From Mycobacteroides chelonae (GTDB lineage Bacteria; Actinomycetota; Actinomycetes; Mycobacteriales; Mycobacteriaceae): 64,000 nt of DNA. Of this stretch, positions 8,604 through 20,789 are shown in pieces. The stretch spans positions 95,442 to 159,441 of the forward strand of contig JACHLF010000010.1 in the NCBI GenBank assembly GCA_014204435.1, written 5' to 3'. A program made the position numbers and the translations under genes. Under the pieces are notes generated by a model, which made no database searches, had not been told where the DNA came from, and saw nothing but the letters and a program-made list of their open reading frames with translations. Numbering within the stretch: the first letter of the stretch is position 1; each line of letters opens with the position of its first letter.

Positions 8604-9148
8604 CCCAGCGCGTCGTCCAAATAGGGACTCCATCTCGAAGAACCGCTCCGTCCGGCTCCGAGGCGACGGACCAGTAGGCCTGCGAAACGCTCTGCAGCAA
8701 GCTCGTTATCTGACCATAGATCGCCATGCTCACCAGCCGCATGGTCGCCGCCGCAGCTGCGCTGCAACATCCGGGCAACCAGCTCCGGCGGCACAGCCTG
8801 GACATGCTCGGCCGCATACTCCGTCACCGGGACACCACGATGCCCTAACACCATATGCCCCAGTTCGTGAGCAATCGTCCGATCGCGCCCGACGATGCCG
8901 TGCCCGATTTGCACAAGATCCCTGTCTGGGAAGGAAAGCCACTGCCCGAAGACACCCGGCGACAGCGGCGCATCTTCAATGGTCATCGATCGACCATTGG
9001 CCGCTGCCCACGCCTGTGCCGCCTCCGAGATCGTGCGTTGGCCGTTCGACAGCGCAAGGCACTCGTCCACCGCGGCAGCAATCGAGTTCTCGCGACTGGA
9101 TACGCGCCGCAGAGATCGACGTAACTCCCTGCCGCGCGCCACCCACAT
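8600..9148 (-). CDS. ImmA/IrrE family metallo-endopeptidase
   Basis: About 182 residues. The zinc-binding HExxH motif is AHELGHMVLGH (His94, Glu95, His98 from the chosen start), and a downstream ELAAERFAGLLVR helix supplies the third acidic ligand expected in this family. Members cleave or inactivate partner repressors, as ImmA does with ImmR in ICEBs1. The ATG at 9148 was preferred to the TTG at 9157. The stop overlaps the GTG of the next DUF6545 copy (GTGA). The likely substrate is the convergent XRE protein, by analogy. Confidence 0.85.
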   Translation of the reverse strand: MWVARGRELRRSLRRVSSRENSIAAAVDECLALSNGQRTISEAAQAWAAANGRSMTIEDAPLSPGVFGQWLSFPDRDLVQIGHGIVGRDRTIAHELGHMVLGHRGVPVTEYAAEHVQAVPPELVARMLQRSCGGDHAAGEHGDLWSDNELAAERFAGLLVRRLGAGRSGSSRWSPYLDDALG

Positions 9149-9354
9149 ACCCAACAATTTAGCGAACAGTGGGTCCCGTCACAGCAGAAGGCCCGCTCTG
9201 GGGATCGACCGCCATGCATCGACACCTGATGAAGACCCGCGACGAAGGTGCGCACGTCTGCACAATCGGCATTCACAACGGAGACGGTTCCCAGGACAGG
9301 ACGATACCGGGAGGAGAGTGGCCGGAGTGGCATGCCGGAAGCTATCTGCATTGA

Positions 9355-9430
9355 TGGAGCCACCCAGGGGAATCGAACCCCTGACCTATTCATTACGAGT
9401 GAATTGCTCTACCGACTGAGCTAGGGTGGC
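9355..9430 (-). tRNA. tRNA-Thr (anticodon CGT)
   Basis: Read on the minus strand the 76 bases fold as a tRNA. The acceptor is GCCACCC/GGGTGGC, the D-arm AGCTCAGTCGGTAGAGC, and the anticodon stem holds CTCGTAA, giving CGT. The T-arm is GGTTCGATTCC and a CCA end is encoded. It borders the XRE/IrrE/DUF6545 locus; I found no second partial copy of the tRNA end between 5.7 and 9.3 kb. Confidence 0.95.
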
Positions 9431-9487
9431 GCGCCGGGCGAACCCAGCGCCCGAGAGTCTACGGCACCCCTGCCGCGACGCCCAATC

Positions 9488-10693
9488 TCATTCCGACGGA
9501 CGCAGCGCCTGCCCGGCCGTCGCGACCAGCGCGTCGATCGCGAATTTGGGCTTCACGTTGACCGCCAGGGCTTCTCGGCACTCCAAAACCGCTTCGATGC
9601 ACTGAAGTAGCTGTTCCGGTGGCACTCTGTCGACCATCGGCCCGAGCCGATCGGCCATGTCGGGATGATGCAGCGCCACCCCGCCCTCATCGGCAGCACC
9701 GAACGACAGCACCAGGGCGTCCCGGAAATACGTCGCCAAATCGATGAGCGTGCGGTCCAGCGCGTCCCGCGACGCCCGGGTCTGACGCGATTTCTGCTTA
9801 CGCTCAAGGTCTTTCAGGACCCCCGCAGATCCGCGCAGCGCAGTGGCCGCGCCCTTGCCGGTGCCCCCGGCACCCAATGCCGTCTTCAGCTCCTCTTCTT
9901 CGGCCTCGTTGCGCGCGGCCGTCAACTCCTTGGCCTCGTTGTCTGCGCTGGTCACCAACTCCTCGGCCGCGGCGTATGCCCGGGTCGGGGTGGCGGCCTC
10001 CCGGGCCAAGCCCAGAGCTCGGAGCCTGCGCGCCCGTGCCTGCTCATCGGTGGCGAGTCTGCGCGCCCGGCCCACGTGTCCTCCGCTGACTGAGGCCGCC
10101 CACTGCGCTTGCTCGGCATCGATGCCATCGCGTTCCATCAGCACCTGCGCGATGGCCGTCACTGACGGGGTGACGAGCGCCACATGCCGGCAGCGTGAAC
10201 GGAGCGTGATCGAGATGTCCTCCGGGTCCACTGACGGTGCGCACAGCAGGAACACCGTCCGCGGCGGCGGCTCCTCCACAACCTTCAACAACACGTTGCC
10301 CGCGCCCTCGGTCAACCTGTCGGCATCCTCGATGAGGACCACCAGCCACCGCCCGGTACTCGGCCGGCGCCACGCCGCCTGCACGATGGCACGCATCTCG
10401 TCCACACCGATCGACAATCCCTCGGGGACGACTCTGCGCACGTCAGCATGGGTCCCTGCCATCGTGGTCGTACAGGCACGGCATTCCCCGCAACCGGCTA
10501 CGCCATCCGATTCGCACTGCAGCGCCGCGGCAAAACACAGGGCCGCCACCGACCTGCCCGACCCGGGAGGCCCGGTGAACAACCATGCGTGCGTCATCCG
10601 ACCCGTGTCCGCACCGCGGGCAGCCAATGCCGAAGACGAGAGCGTGGAAACCACCGCTCCCTGGTCCACCAGGCGCCCGAAAACACCGCTCAT
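9488..10693 (-). CDS. holB: DNA polymerase III subunit delta'
   Basis: Clamp-loader subunit of about 401 residues. The AAA+ nucleotide fold has a Walker A-like GPPGSGRS in which arginine replaces the usual lysine; delta' subunits generally do not hydrolyse ATP. A zinc module CGECRAC precedes EGLSIGVDEMR. The Walker B region is VVLIEDADRL and sensor 1 is LRSRCRHVAL. The C-terminal collar domain ends in KPKFAIDALVA. The ATG at 10693 was chosen over a TTG three codons upstream. Position and neighbours match Rv3644c. It is divergent from the adenylate cyclase gene. Confidence 0.93.
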   Translation of the reverse strand: MSGVFGRLVDQGAVVSTLSSSALAARGADTGRMTHAWLFTGPPGSGRSVAALCFAAALQCESDGVAGCGECRACTTTMAGTHADVRRVVPEGLSIGVDEMRAIVQAAWRRPSTGRWLVVLIEDADRLTEGAGNVLLKVVEEPPPRTVFLLCAPSVDPEDISITLRSRCRHVALVTPSVTAIAQVLMERDGIDAEQAQWAASVSGGHVGRARRLATDEQARARRLRALGLAREAATPTRAYAAAEELVTSADNEAKELTAARNEAEEEELKTALGAGGTGKGAATALRGSAGVLKDLERKQKSRQTRASRDALDRTLIDLATYFRDALVLSFGAADEGGVALHHPDMADRLGPMVDRVPPEQLLQCIEAVLECREALAVNVKPKFAIDALVATAGQALRPSE

Positions 10694-10785
10694 CGCCTCC
10701 AACCCTAACCGCCGTCTCCGACTCCCCGGGCATCCGCACAGGCGTGTGAAACGTCTCCGTCACCACCGACAGCTACGGTTAACGG

Positions 10786-12341
10786 GTGACTGGCGTGCAG
10801 GGTAGGGCCGATCAGCGCCCGCTTGCACGCGCAGCCCGGTATTCCCGCTGGGTTATGCGGACCCCATGGCCCCTCTTCATCATGGGTATCGCCCAGTCCA
10901 ACCTGGTGGGCGCGCTGTTCGTGCTGGGTTTTCTCCGCTTCGGTCTGCCACCGAGTGATCGCGTCGAACTCTCCGAGCTCGGCCCGGTACGACTGATCAT
11001 CCTCGGTGTCTCGCTGTTCATCCTGTTTGTCGCCGGCGCCATCGTCAGCACCTATCTGCTGTTACCGGTCCTGCGGTGGCAGTACAGCTCCCCCGACTTC
11101 GAGTCCGAGGGCTCCGAGGCGGTCCGTGTCCGCGCCTTGCAGATGCCGTTCTATCGGACTGTCATCAGCGTCGCGACATGGCTGGTCGGTGGCGCGATCT
11201 TCGTCGCCGTCACGTGGTCGTCCACCCGCAGTTCGGTGCTGGTCGCTGCGTTCGCGACCGTGCTCGGCGCCACCACCACCAGCATCATCGGCTACCTGCA
11301 GTCCGAACGCGTGCTGCGCCCGGTCGCCATTCAGGCCCTACGCCGCGGGGTACCCGAAAACGTCACCGCCCCCGGCGTTATCGTCCGCCAGATCCTCACC
11401 TGGGCACTGAGCTCCGGTGTGCCCATCCTGGCCATCGTGCTCACCGTGGTGGGCCACCGCGCGGGATACCTCAAATCCAATGCCGACAACCTCACCGGCT
11501 CGATCCTGATCCTGGCCATCATCGCGCTGGCCATCGGACTGATGGGCACCCTGCTGGTGGCAACCTCGATCGCCGACCCGCTACGCCAGTTGCGCTGGGC
11601 GCTCAGCGAAGTGCAACGTGGCAACTACAACGCCCACGTGCCCATCTATGACGCCAGCGAGCTGGGACTGTTGCAGGCCGGGTTCAACGACATGGTGCGT
11701 GACCTCGGCGAACGGCAACGCCTGCGCGACTTGTTCGGCCGCTACGTCGGCGAGGATGTCGCGCGCCGAGCACTCGAGTACGGCACCGAGCTTGGCGGTC
11801 AGGAGCGCAGTGTCGCAGTGCTTTTCGTGGACCTGGTGGGCTCCACCCAGTTGGCCTCCACGCGCGGCCCGGCAGTGGTCGTGCGGGTACTCAACGAGTT
11901 CTTCCGAGTCATCGTCGATACCGTCAACAAACACGGCGGCTTCGTCAACAAGTTCCAGGGTGACGCGGCGCTGGCCATCTTCGGGGCCCCCATCGACCAT
12001 CCCGACGGTGCCGCGGCGGCACTGGCCGCGGCACGCGAACTGTCCGGTGAACTCACCAGCGTGCTGGGCTCCAACGACTTCGGCATCGGCGTCTCCGCCG
12101 GGCGTGCCATCGCCGGTCACATCGGCGCCCAGGCCCGCTTCGAGTACACCGTTATCGGCGACCCCGTGAATGAAGCAGCCCGGCTGACCGAGCTCGCCAA
12201 GAACGAACCCGGCAATGTGCTGGCATCGGCCTCCGCCGTCATGGAGGCCCGCGATGAGGAAGCGCTGCGCTGGGACGTCGGCGAGACCGTCGAACTGCGC
12301 GGCCGCACGGTGTCAACCCAGGTGGCGCGGCCGCGCCACGG

Positions 12342-12345
<4 letters not shown>
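10786..12345 (+). CDS. Membrane-bound class III adenylate cyclase with HAMP domain (Rv3645-like)
   Basis: A 519-residue enzyme making cAMP. Six hydrophobic segments occupy roughly residues 25-270. A HAMP linker follows (ADPLRQLRWALSEVQRGNY), then a class III catalytic domain. Metal-binding aspartates lie in VLFVDLVGST and FQGDAALAIFG. The lysine in NKFQG and the aspartate in VIGDPVN fit adenine selection, and NEAARL supplies the transition-state Asn and Arg. Rv3645 is the major cAMP source in M. tuberculosis, linked to fatty-acid and drug tolerance. A cAMP-responsive Crp lies at 46.9 kb. The stop shares CTAG with topA. Confidence 0.92.
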
Positions 12346-15107
<2,762 letters not shown>

Positions 15108-15282
15108 AGCTTCGCCTCCTTACCTGCGCTTATAGCCGCATATGTACGGTGTACCGGCGGTCCACCGTGGTCACAAGATGACAGCCCCACGCCAATTGCG
15201 CAAACCTAGCCTTGCATATAGGCGCCGATATTCCGGATATCAGGGTGGCCACATGTGTGTCCAAGTCCTTACAAAACCGCTG

Positions 15283-15867
15283 CTAAACCCGCGGCCAAAC
15301 GCGGAATGCATCGGTGTCGCCGGGCGGTTCTCCGATGTTTTCCAGAAGCCGCCCTAACCTGCGCCGCCCGCTGATCCGCAACGCGGGATTGGCTCCTCGT
15401 GTTCCGATCAGCGTGGGGGCAATGCCCACGCGCATGAGCGCCGCCGCCAACGGCGAATGCGTGTCGGGGGCGTGTGGATCCAGCCCGAGCAGATACCGGT
15501 CGGCCTCCGGTGTGCCGGCGGCGAGTACCCAGGCACGCAGTTCGCGCGCGCCCGGTAGCCATTGCGCGGGCACGGTTTTTACCGCACCACGGGTCCACGC
15601 GCGTGCGATCGGGAGCACGGCGGGGTCTATCGCGGTGCGCACCAACGGATGGTTCTCCTCGGTGTGCCCGACCTCCGCCTGCAGACCGGTGTCGGTGATC
15701 ATCTCGGCTAACGCCAGGGCGCGCCACGGCTGGTCCACGACCACCGAGATGCGGGCCCCCGCTCCGCTGACGACGACCTGACCTGGTCCGGCCAGCAGCC
15801 CTGCCAGATCGGTGACCTCGGGGGGCACCGATTCGGCGGAAAAGAAGGACAGCTGGCTCACAGTCAC
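15283..15867 (-). CDS. Conserved hypothetical protein (Rv3647c-like)
   Basis: About 194 residues from the GTG at 15867; an in-frame GTG at 15936 would add 23 residues and one at 15861 would remove two. No membrane segment is seen. The sequence opens SQLSFFSAESVPPEV and later has DQPWRALALAEMI and ALMRVGIAPTLIG. It holds the Rv3647c position between topA and cspA. Function is unknown. It runs in the same direction as topA and cspA. Confidence 0.75.
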   Translation of the reverse strand: MTVSQLSFFSAESVPPEVTDLAGLLAGPGQVVVSGAGARISVVVDQPWRALALAEMITDTGLQAEVGHTEENHPLVRTAIDPAVLPIARAWTRGAVKTVPAQWLPGARELRAWVLAAGTPEADRYLLGLDPHAPDTHSPLAAALMRVGIAPTLIGTRGANPALRISGRRRLGRLLENIGEPPGDTDAFRVWPRV

Positions 15868-15996
15868 AGACAGTACTTTCTCGGGTTCATGCGCGAGCAG
15901 ACCCGAATGCACCCGTTCACTCGCGTGTCGAGGCACTTATACGTGCCCCCACAAAGCGGGAGGTGCCCCCAGCTCGGCGAGTCCACGGAGACGAGA

Positions 15997-16025
15997 AACG
16001 CCCCCAGCACATGGCCAGGGGCGTT
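15997..16025 (-). terminator. Rho-independent-like terminator of cspA
   Basis: AACGCCCC at 15997-16004 pairs exactly with GGGGCGTT at 16018-16025 around a 13-base loop. On the minus strand the stem is followed by TTTCTCG. It begins 18 bases past the cspA stop. Confidence 0.7.
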
Positions 16026-16042
16026 CCTTCGACGGATGTGGG

Positions 16043-16246
16043 TCAGACGGCGCGGACGCCGGTAGCCTGGGGGCCCTTGGGGCTCTGGCCTACCTCGAAC
16101 TCAACCTTCTGGTTCTCTTCCAGGGTACGGAATCCGTTGCCCTGAATCTCCGTGTAGTGGACGAAGACGTCGGCGGAGCCGTCCTCGGGAGCAATGAACC
16201 CGAAGCCCTTTTCCGCGTTGAACCACTTCACAGTTCCCTGTGGCAT
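16043..16246 (-). CDS. cspA: Cold-shock protein A
   Basis: A 67-residue OB-fold RNA/DNA chaperone. The RNP1-like motif KGFGFIAP and the RNP2-like motif DVFVHYTEI carry the nucleic-acid-binding aromatics. The length is typical. AAGGAAAATCAAGAA lies just before the ATG. A long upstream region (to about 16587) may contain a structured leader, as cold-shock genes often have. The position matches Rv3648c. Confidence 0.96.
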   Translation of the reverse strand: MPQGTVKWFNAEKGFGFIAPEDGSADVFVHYTEIQGNGFRTLEENQKVEFEVGQSPKGPQATGVRAV

Positions 16247-16587
16247 TTCTTGATTTTCCTTCTCTTACACCGGGTGCGACGCGCCGTTCGGTACGTCGGG
16301 CCCCGTTCCGACCGCCATACCCCGTGAAGATGACCCTCGCAGGAACCGCGACCGCAACGTCGATCCTGCGAGTGCAAAACACGAACACAGAAGCTGCGAC
16401 CGCCCTAAGTAGAGCATGTTTGCGCCGTTGGCGATAGCGGTGCGCCACATAATTGATAGGAAGTTCGGTGAACAGTGGCGAAACTTAGGCCTCCTTTGGG
16501 CCTGCCTTACCCTGGCGTTATGGCCGTATGCGGTAGCGAACAGCACACCGTATTGGCACAAGTGTGCAGGTCACGAGGGGTTTTGCG
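16247..16587. other. Intergenic region between cspA and the helicase gene
   Basis: No convincing gene is seen in these 341 bases. They must hold the divergent promoters and probably a long cspA leader. GAGGGG near 16574-16579 is the likely ribosome binding site of the helicase. No strong hairpin or operator could be picked out. Confidence 0.6.
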
Positions 16588-18897
16588 GTGACAGTCGGTT
16601 ATGGCCGTGAACTGCTGGATCACATCGTGGCCGGCACCCCCGCCGGAGAAACTCCGGTACGGCATATTTGCGATATCCCCGCCCGAAATGCCGAGGTGGA
16701 CGCCTGGCCGCAGTGGGCGCACCCCGGAGCGGTAGCAGCATTCGCCGCGCAGGGCGTGACAGCTCCGTGGTCACACCAGGTCGCCGGCGCTTCCTTGGCG
16801 TTCGCAGGTCGGCACGTGGTAGTTGCCACCGGCACCGCATCCGGAAAGTCGGTCGCCTACCAGTTGCCGATCCTGACCGCGCTGGCCACCGAACCGCGCG
16901 CACGGGCGCTCTACCTGGCGCCCACCAAGGCGCTCGGACATGACCAGTTGCGCTCGGTGCGCGAATTGATCACGGGGATTGACATTTTCGAGCGGGTGTT
17001 ACCCAGCACGTACGACGGTGACAGCTCCAACGAATTGCGGCGATTCGCACGCGAGAGCTCGCGCTGGATCTTCACCAATCCCGACATGATGCATGTGTCA
17101 CTACTGCACAATCACACCCGCTGGTCGGTATTTCTGCGTGGCCTGCGCTATCTGGTGGTGGACGAATGCCATTACTACCGTGGTGTTTTCGGATCGAATG
17201 TAGCTCTAGTCCTGCAACGGCTGCTGCGTCTGTGCGAGCGCTACGGTTCGCATCCCACGGTGGTATTCGCCAGTGCCACCACGTCGAATCCGGGCGCAGC
17301 TGCCCAGGCCCTGATCGGCCAGCCGGTCGAGGAGGTGCTCGCGGACGGGTCACCCCATGGGATGCGCACCGTCGCACTCTGGGAGCCACCGCTGCTGCCG
17401 ATTACCGGCGAGAACGGGGCACCGGTCCGGCGCCCGGTGAGCACCGAGGCCTCCCGCCTACTGGCAGACCTTGTCCAGGAGGGAGCCCGCACATTGGCCT
17501 TCGTCAGATCACGGCGGGGCGCGGAGATGACAGCATTGGGTGCCGCGCATCGACTTGCGGAAGTCGATCCGGCGTTGGTGTCCCAGGTCGCGGCGTACCG
17601 GGCCGGGTATCTCCCGGAAGACCGTCGAGCCCTGGAGCAAGCGTTGTCGACGGGTGCTCTGACCGGTGCGGCGACGACGAATGCCCTTGAGCTGGGAGTG
17701 GATATCGCCGGGCTGGACGCCGTGGTAGTGGCTGGTTTCCCGGGCACCGTGGCCTCCTTCTGGCAGCAGGCCGGCCGCTCGGGGCGACGCAGCCAGGGCT
17801 CCTTGGTGGTACTGGTCGCCCGCGACGATCCGCTGGACACCTACCTGGTGCACCATCCGGGCGCGCTGCTGGACAAGCCGATCGAGGCGGTGGTGATCGA
17901 TCCGACCAATCCACATGTCCTGAGGCCCCACCTGCTCTGCGCGGCAACAGAACTACCGTTGACCGAGGAGGACGTGCGATCCCTGGGCGCGGCCGACGTG
18001 GTCGCCGATCTTGTCGACGACGGACTTCTCCGCAAGCGACCGGGCGGGTACTTCGCCACTCCCGGCCTCAATCCGTATGCGGCGGTTGATATCCGTGGAT
18101 CGATCGGCGGTCAGATCATGATCCTGGAGGCCGATACCGGACGAGTACTGGGCACGGTAGACACCGGCCGCGCTCCGGCCACGGTGCATCCGGGCGCAGT
18201 CTATCTACATTCCGGCGAGACCTACGTTGTCGATTCACTGGACTTCGGCGATGGAATCGCCTTGGTGCACAATGCCAGTCCGGACTACTCAACATTCGCC
18301 AGATCCACTATCGACATCGCGATCACCGGCGAGGGCCAGCGAGTCGAGCTTGGCGACGTGCAGATCGGACTGGTTCCGGTGGACGTCACCCACCAGGTCA
18401 TCGGGTATCTACGCAAGCTGGCGACCGGAGAGATCTTGGACTTCGTCGAGCTCGACATGCCCTCCTCGACGCTGAGCACCAAGGCAGTCATGTACACCGT
18501 CACTCCGGAAGCCCTGGCGGCCATCGATATCGACGCGCTCGGAACCCCCGGCGCCCTGCATGCCGCCGAGCACGCCTCGATCGGCCTGCTGCCGTTGGTG
18601 GCAAGCTGCGACCGCAGCGATATCGGCGGCGTGTCCACCGCGCTTCAACCCGAAACCGGTCTGCCCACGGTCTTCATCTACGACGGGCACCCCGGCGGAG
18701 CGGGTTTCGCGGCGCGCGGGTATGAGCAACTCGCTATCTGGCTGGGTGCCACGGCCGATGCCATCGATGCCTGCGAGTGCGAGGCGGGCTGTCCCTCGTG
18801 TGTGCAATCACCCAAGTGCGGCAACGGAAATTCCCCGCTGGACAAAGCCGCTGCCATCAAGGTGCTGCGGCTGGTTCTATCTCGGCTGCCGGGTTAG
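16588..18897 (+). CDS. sftH: SF2 DNA helicase with C-terminal DUF1998 domain (SftH/MrfA family)
   Basis: About 769 residues. Helicase motifs occur in order: Walker A ATGTASGKS, DECH box (VVDECHYYRG), motif III FASATTSNPG and motif VI QQAGRSGRR. The C-terminal DUF1998 region ends in a four-cysteine cluster (CECEAGCPSC, then KCGNG) that should bind metal. M. smegmatis SftH of this type is a 3'-5' DNA-dependent ATPase and translocase; the B. subtilis relative MrfA acts in mitomycin damage repair. The GTG at 16588 has a better spaced binding site than the GTG at 16564. Matches Rv3649. Confidence 0.9.
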   Translation: MTVGYGRELLDHIVAGTPAGETPVRHICDIPARNAEVDAWPQWAHPGAVAAFAAQGVTAPWSHQVAGASLAFAGRHVVVATGTASGKSVAYQLPILTALATEPRARALYLAPTKALGHDQLRSVRELITGIDIFERVLPSTYDGDSSNELRRFARESSRWIFTNPDMMHVSLLHNHTRWSVFLRGLRYLVVDECHYYRGVFGSNVALVLQRLLRLCERYGSHPTVVFASATTSNPGAAAQALIGQPVEEVLADGSPHGMRTVALWEPPLLPITGENGAPVRRPVSTEASRLLADLVQEGARTLAFVRSRRGAEMTALGAAHRLAEVDPALVSQVAAYRAGYLPEDRRALEQALSTGALTGAATTNALELGVDIAGLDAVVVAGFPGTVASFWQQAGRSGRRSQGSLVVLVARDDPLDTYLVHHPGALLDKPIEAVVIDPTNPHVLRPHLLCAATELPLTEEDVRSLGAADVVADLVDDGLLRKRPGGYFATPGLNPYAAVDIRGSIGGQIMILEADTGRVLGTVDTGRAPATVHPGAVYLHSGETYVVDSLDFGDGIALVHNASPDYSTFARSTIDIAITGEGQRVELGDVQIGLVPVDVTHQVIGYLRKLATGEILDFVELDMPSSTLSTKAVMYTVTPEALAAIDIDALGTPGALHAAEHASIGLLPLVASCDRSDIGGVSTALQPETGLPTVFIYDGHPGGAGFAARGYEQLAIWLGATADAIDACECEAGCPSCVQSPKCGNGNSPLDKAAAIKVLRLVLSRLPG

Positions 18898-19113
18898 AAA
18901 GCCCGCGCATACTGCTTGGGTACCACGGGGCACAGCTTTGCGCCCGACTCACGCGCCACGCGAATCGCACCTGGTATCCGCGGCCGGTCGGAATGCGCAC
19001 ATGCGATACGTTGCCGCCCGTGGATGCGTCGACGAGGTACATCCCGATCCGATTGGCATCCGAATGGCAATGGTGGTGTCGCGCAGCCGATATGGCTCGA
19101 ACAGCAGGCTCAT
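18894..19113 (-). pseudogene. Deletion remnant of an Old Yellow Enzyme (NADH:flavin oxidoreductase) gene
   Basis: Three short pieces in different frames match the ends of OYE-family enzymes. The start MSLLFEPYRLRDTTI (ATG at 19113) resembles their N-terminus. A shifted frame gives HVRIPTGRGYQVRFAWRV, like the C-terminal part of the barrel. A third frame gives KLCPVVPKQYARAF and a stop at 18894, like the family C-terminus. Around 270 central residues are absent. The stop shares TTAG with the helicase stop. Confidence 0.6.
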
Positions 19114-19201
19114 GGACGAAGGCCCCTCGCGTCGAGTCCGGCCAGCATGACTGGCCCGGCTCAATCCAACGCGGATGCGCCAAGATGCTTCCCGCCGGGG
19201 A

Positions 19202-20161
19202 TTACCCCGCCTGTTCGGTCGCCGGACCCTGCCCGGCAGCCGACAGCGCCTCGCGGATGAAGTCGGCAGAGAGCACCACAACCTCGGCGGTATCGCGCGA
19301 GACGGCGATCGCAGGGAAGGCGTGCAGCTGCCATGCATAGCTGTGCACCTTGGCCACCACACCGGCGGCGGTGAGTTGCTCGGCCAGTTCGATGGCATCC
19401 GGCTCCAGGAACTCATCCTGCGCGGTGATCAACAATGTTGGCGGGTAGGCCTCGACCGGCACCGAAATCACCCGGCGCTCTCCCGTGAATTCCACTGGGC
19501 CTCTGTCGAATTTGGGTGCGAGCTTCAACAGTTTGCCCTTGGGAAGATACGCGTCGTGGCGACTGGTGCTGGCGGGATTGGAAGCCAAGTCCAGATCCAG
19601 CAACGGCGAATAACCCACGTAAGCAATGGGTTTAGGCAAACCGTGGGAGTGCGCATACTCGATGACCTTGCCGCTCAGGTACCCGCCGGCCGAGTCGCCG
19701 GCAATGATCACCCGTGCGTAATCCTGCAGCAGCTCGCGGTAGGCCTGGACCGCGTCGGCCACCGACGTCGCCACACCCACCTCGGGCAGCTGCCGATAGT
19801 CGAGCACGTAGACGGGCACCCGCAGTTGGCGCGCCAACAGCCCGGTGATCTTGCGATGCGTGGCCGGACCACAGGCGATGAACGCACCACCGTGCAGATA
19901 GAGGATGGCGGTGTCCGAATCCGAGGCCGCCGTACCGGCCGGAATCATCAGATCAGTGGGCCTGTCGGCCAGCGAGATCCGCGTCCGTGCGATGCCAGGC
20001 GCGTCCGGTCCGCGCTGAGCACCGCGGTCCAACCACTTGAGCCGACGAAGACCCGCGTCGAAGATCGGAAACAGGATCAGCAGCGGCTTCACGAGGAGCA
20101 GCACGAAGAGGAACGGCAACCGAGCCTTGAGACCCGACTTGGGGTGCAGGGTGACGACCAT
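19202..20161 (-). CDS. Alpha/beta hydrolase, HSL/esterase type, with N-terminal hydrophobic segment
   Basis: A 319-residue predicted esterase. The oxyanion motif HGGAF and nucleophile motif GDSAGG are those of hormone-sensitive-lipase-like esterases. The acid is likely in TAQDEFLEPDA and the histidine in WQLHAFP. An N-terminal hydrophobic stretch (FLFVLLLVKPLLILFP) may anchor it to the membrane. It is divergent from the padR operon. Mycobacterial LipN/LipR-type enzymes are close in plan; the substrate is unknown. Confidence 0.85.
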   Translation of the reverse strand: MVVTLHPKSGLKARLPFLFVLLLVKPLLILFPIFDAGLRRLKWLDRGAQRGPDAPGIARTRISLADRPTDLMIPAGTAASDSDTAILYLHGGAFIACGPATHRKITGLLARQLRVPVYVLDYRQLPEVGVATSVADAVQAYRELLQDYARVIIAGDSAGGYLSGKVIEYAHSHGLPKPIAYVGYSPLLDLDLASNPASTSRHDAYLPKGKLLKLAPKFDRGPVEFTGERRVISVPVEAYPPTLLITAQDEFLEPDAIELAEQLTAAGVVAKVHSYAWQLHAFPAIAVSRDTAEVVVLSADFIREALSAAGQGPATEQAG

Positions 20162-20257
20162 TCGGTCACGCTACCTCCAGGTATGCGGGCCGGTCACCCC
20201 GGCTTCTCCGCGATGGCCACGGCCACAGGGACTGCACCATCACCCCACGATCAGCCG

Positions 20258-20303
20258 TTGACTTCGTAATAGTTTCGATATAGCTTGCTTCGTAATAATT
20301 TCG
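20258..20303 (+). promoter_or_regulatory. padR promoter with two direct repeats (candidate PadR operators)
   Basis: TTGACT at 20258-20263 and TAGCTT at 20281-20286 are spaced by 17 bases, a good housekeeping promoter. Two 16-base direct repeats that differ at one base, CTTCGTAATAGTTTCG (20262-20277) and CTTCGTAATAATTTCG (20288-20303), overlap the -35 and flank the -10, with a 26-base period. GGAGG at 20311 precedes the padR ATG. Confidence 0.6.
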
Positions 20304-20324
20304 TAGGTTTGGAGGTTGGTTCCG

Positions 20325-20789
20325 ATGGCGCGGTTCTTCCGGCATGGCGAGCTGCCGCTGGTGCTTCTGGCACTACTGGCTCAGCGACCCATGCATGGGT
20401 ACGAGCTGATGTCGGAGTTATCGCGCCTTTTCGGGGTCGGCGGGTATCAGCCCTCCCCCGGCACGGTCTATCCGGCGGTCGAAGCGTTAGCTGTGGAAGG
20501 TCTGCTGATCGGACAGGCGCGCGAGGGGCGGACGATTTACCGAGCCTCCGCCGAAGGCGAGCGAGCCCTGGTGAGTCGCGCCGATGTGCTGGCGGCCGTC
20601 GAGCTGCGCACCGGCGCACGATTCGATCGCGGCGATTCGCTCGAGAAGATCCTGGCTCGATTTACTGCCCAAGTAATGCCCTTTGCGGGCCGGATCGACC
20701 CCGCTGCGGCAGAGGCGATCCTGGATCAGACCGCCACACAGATTGCCGACCTTGTCCGAGCCCAAAACCGTAGGGAAGGAACGAAGTGA
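20325..20789 (+). CDS. PadR family transcriptional regulator
   Basis: About 154 residues. The winged helix-turn-helix is clear: LPLVLLALLAQRPMHGYEL, then YQPSPGTVYPAVEALAVEGL, as in PadR. The C-terminal part is helical and should dimerise. GGAGG at 20311-20315 supports the ATG at 20325. It heads a three-gene operon, with ATGA-type overlaps to a 2TM protein and a PF10118-type protein. Direct repeats in its promoter suggest autoregulation. Confidence 0.9.
   Translation: MARFFRHGELPLVLLALLAQRPMHGYELMSELSRLFGVGGYQPSPGTVYPAVEALAVEGLLIGQAREGRTIYRASAEGERALVSRADVLAAVELRTGARFDRGDSLEKILARFTAQVMPFAGRIDPAAAEAILDQTATQIADLVRAQNRREGTK

Noticed and set aside
5738..9354. tRNA-Thr as integration site for the XRE/IrrE locus
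   Set aside because: No integrase and no duplicated tRNA end were found between 5.7 and 9.35 kb.
10573..10596. Loss of Walker A lysine in the delta' subunit as a defect
   Set aside because: Delta' proteins are normally non-hydrolysing clamp-loader subunits, so this is expected.
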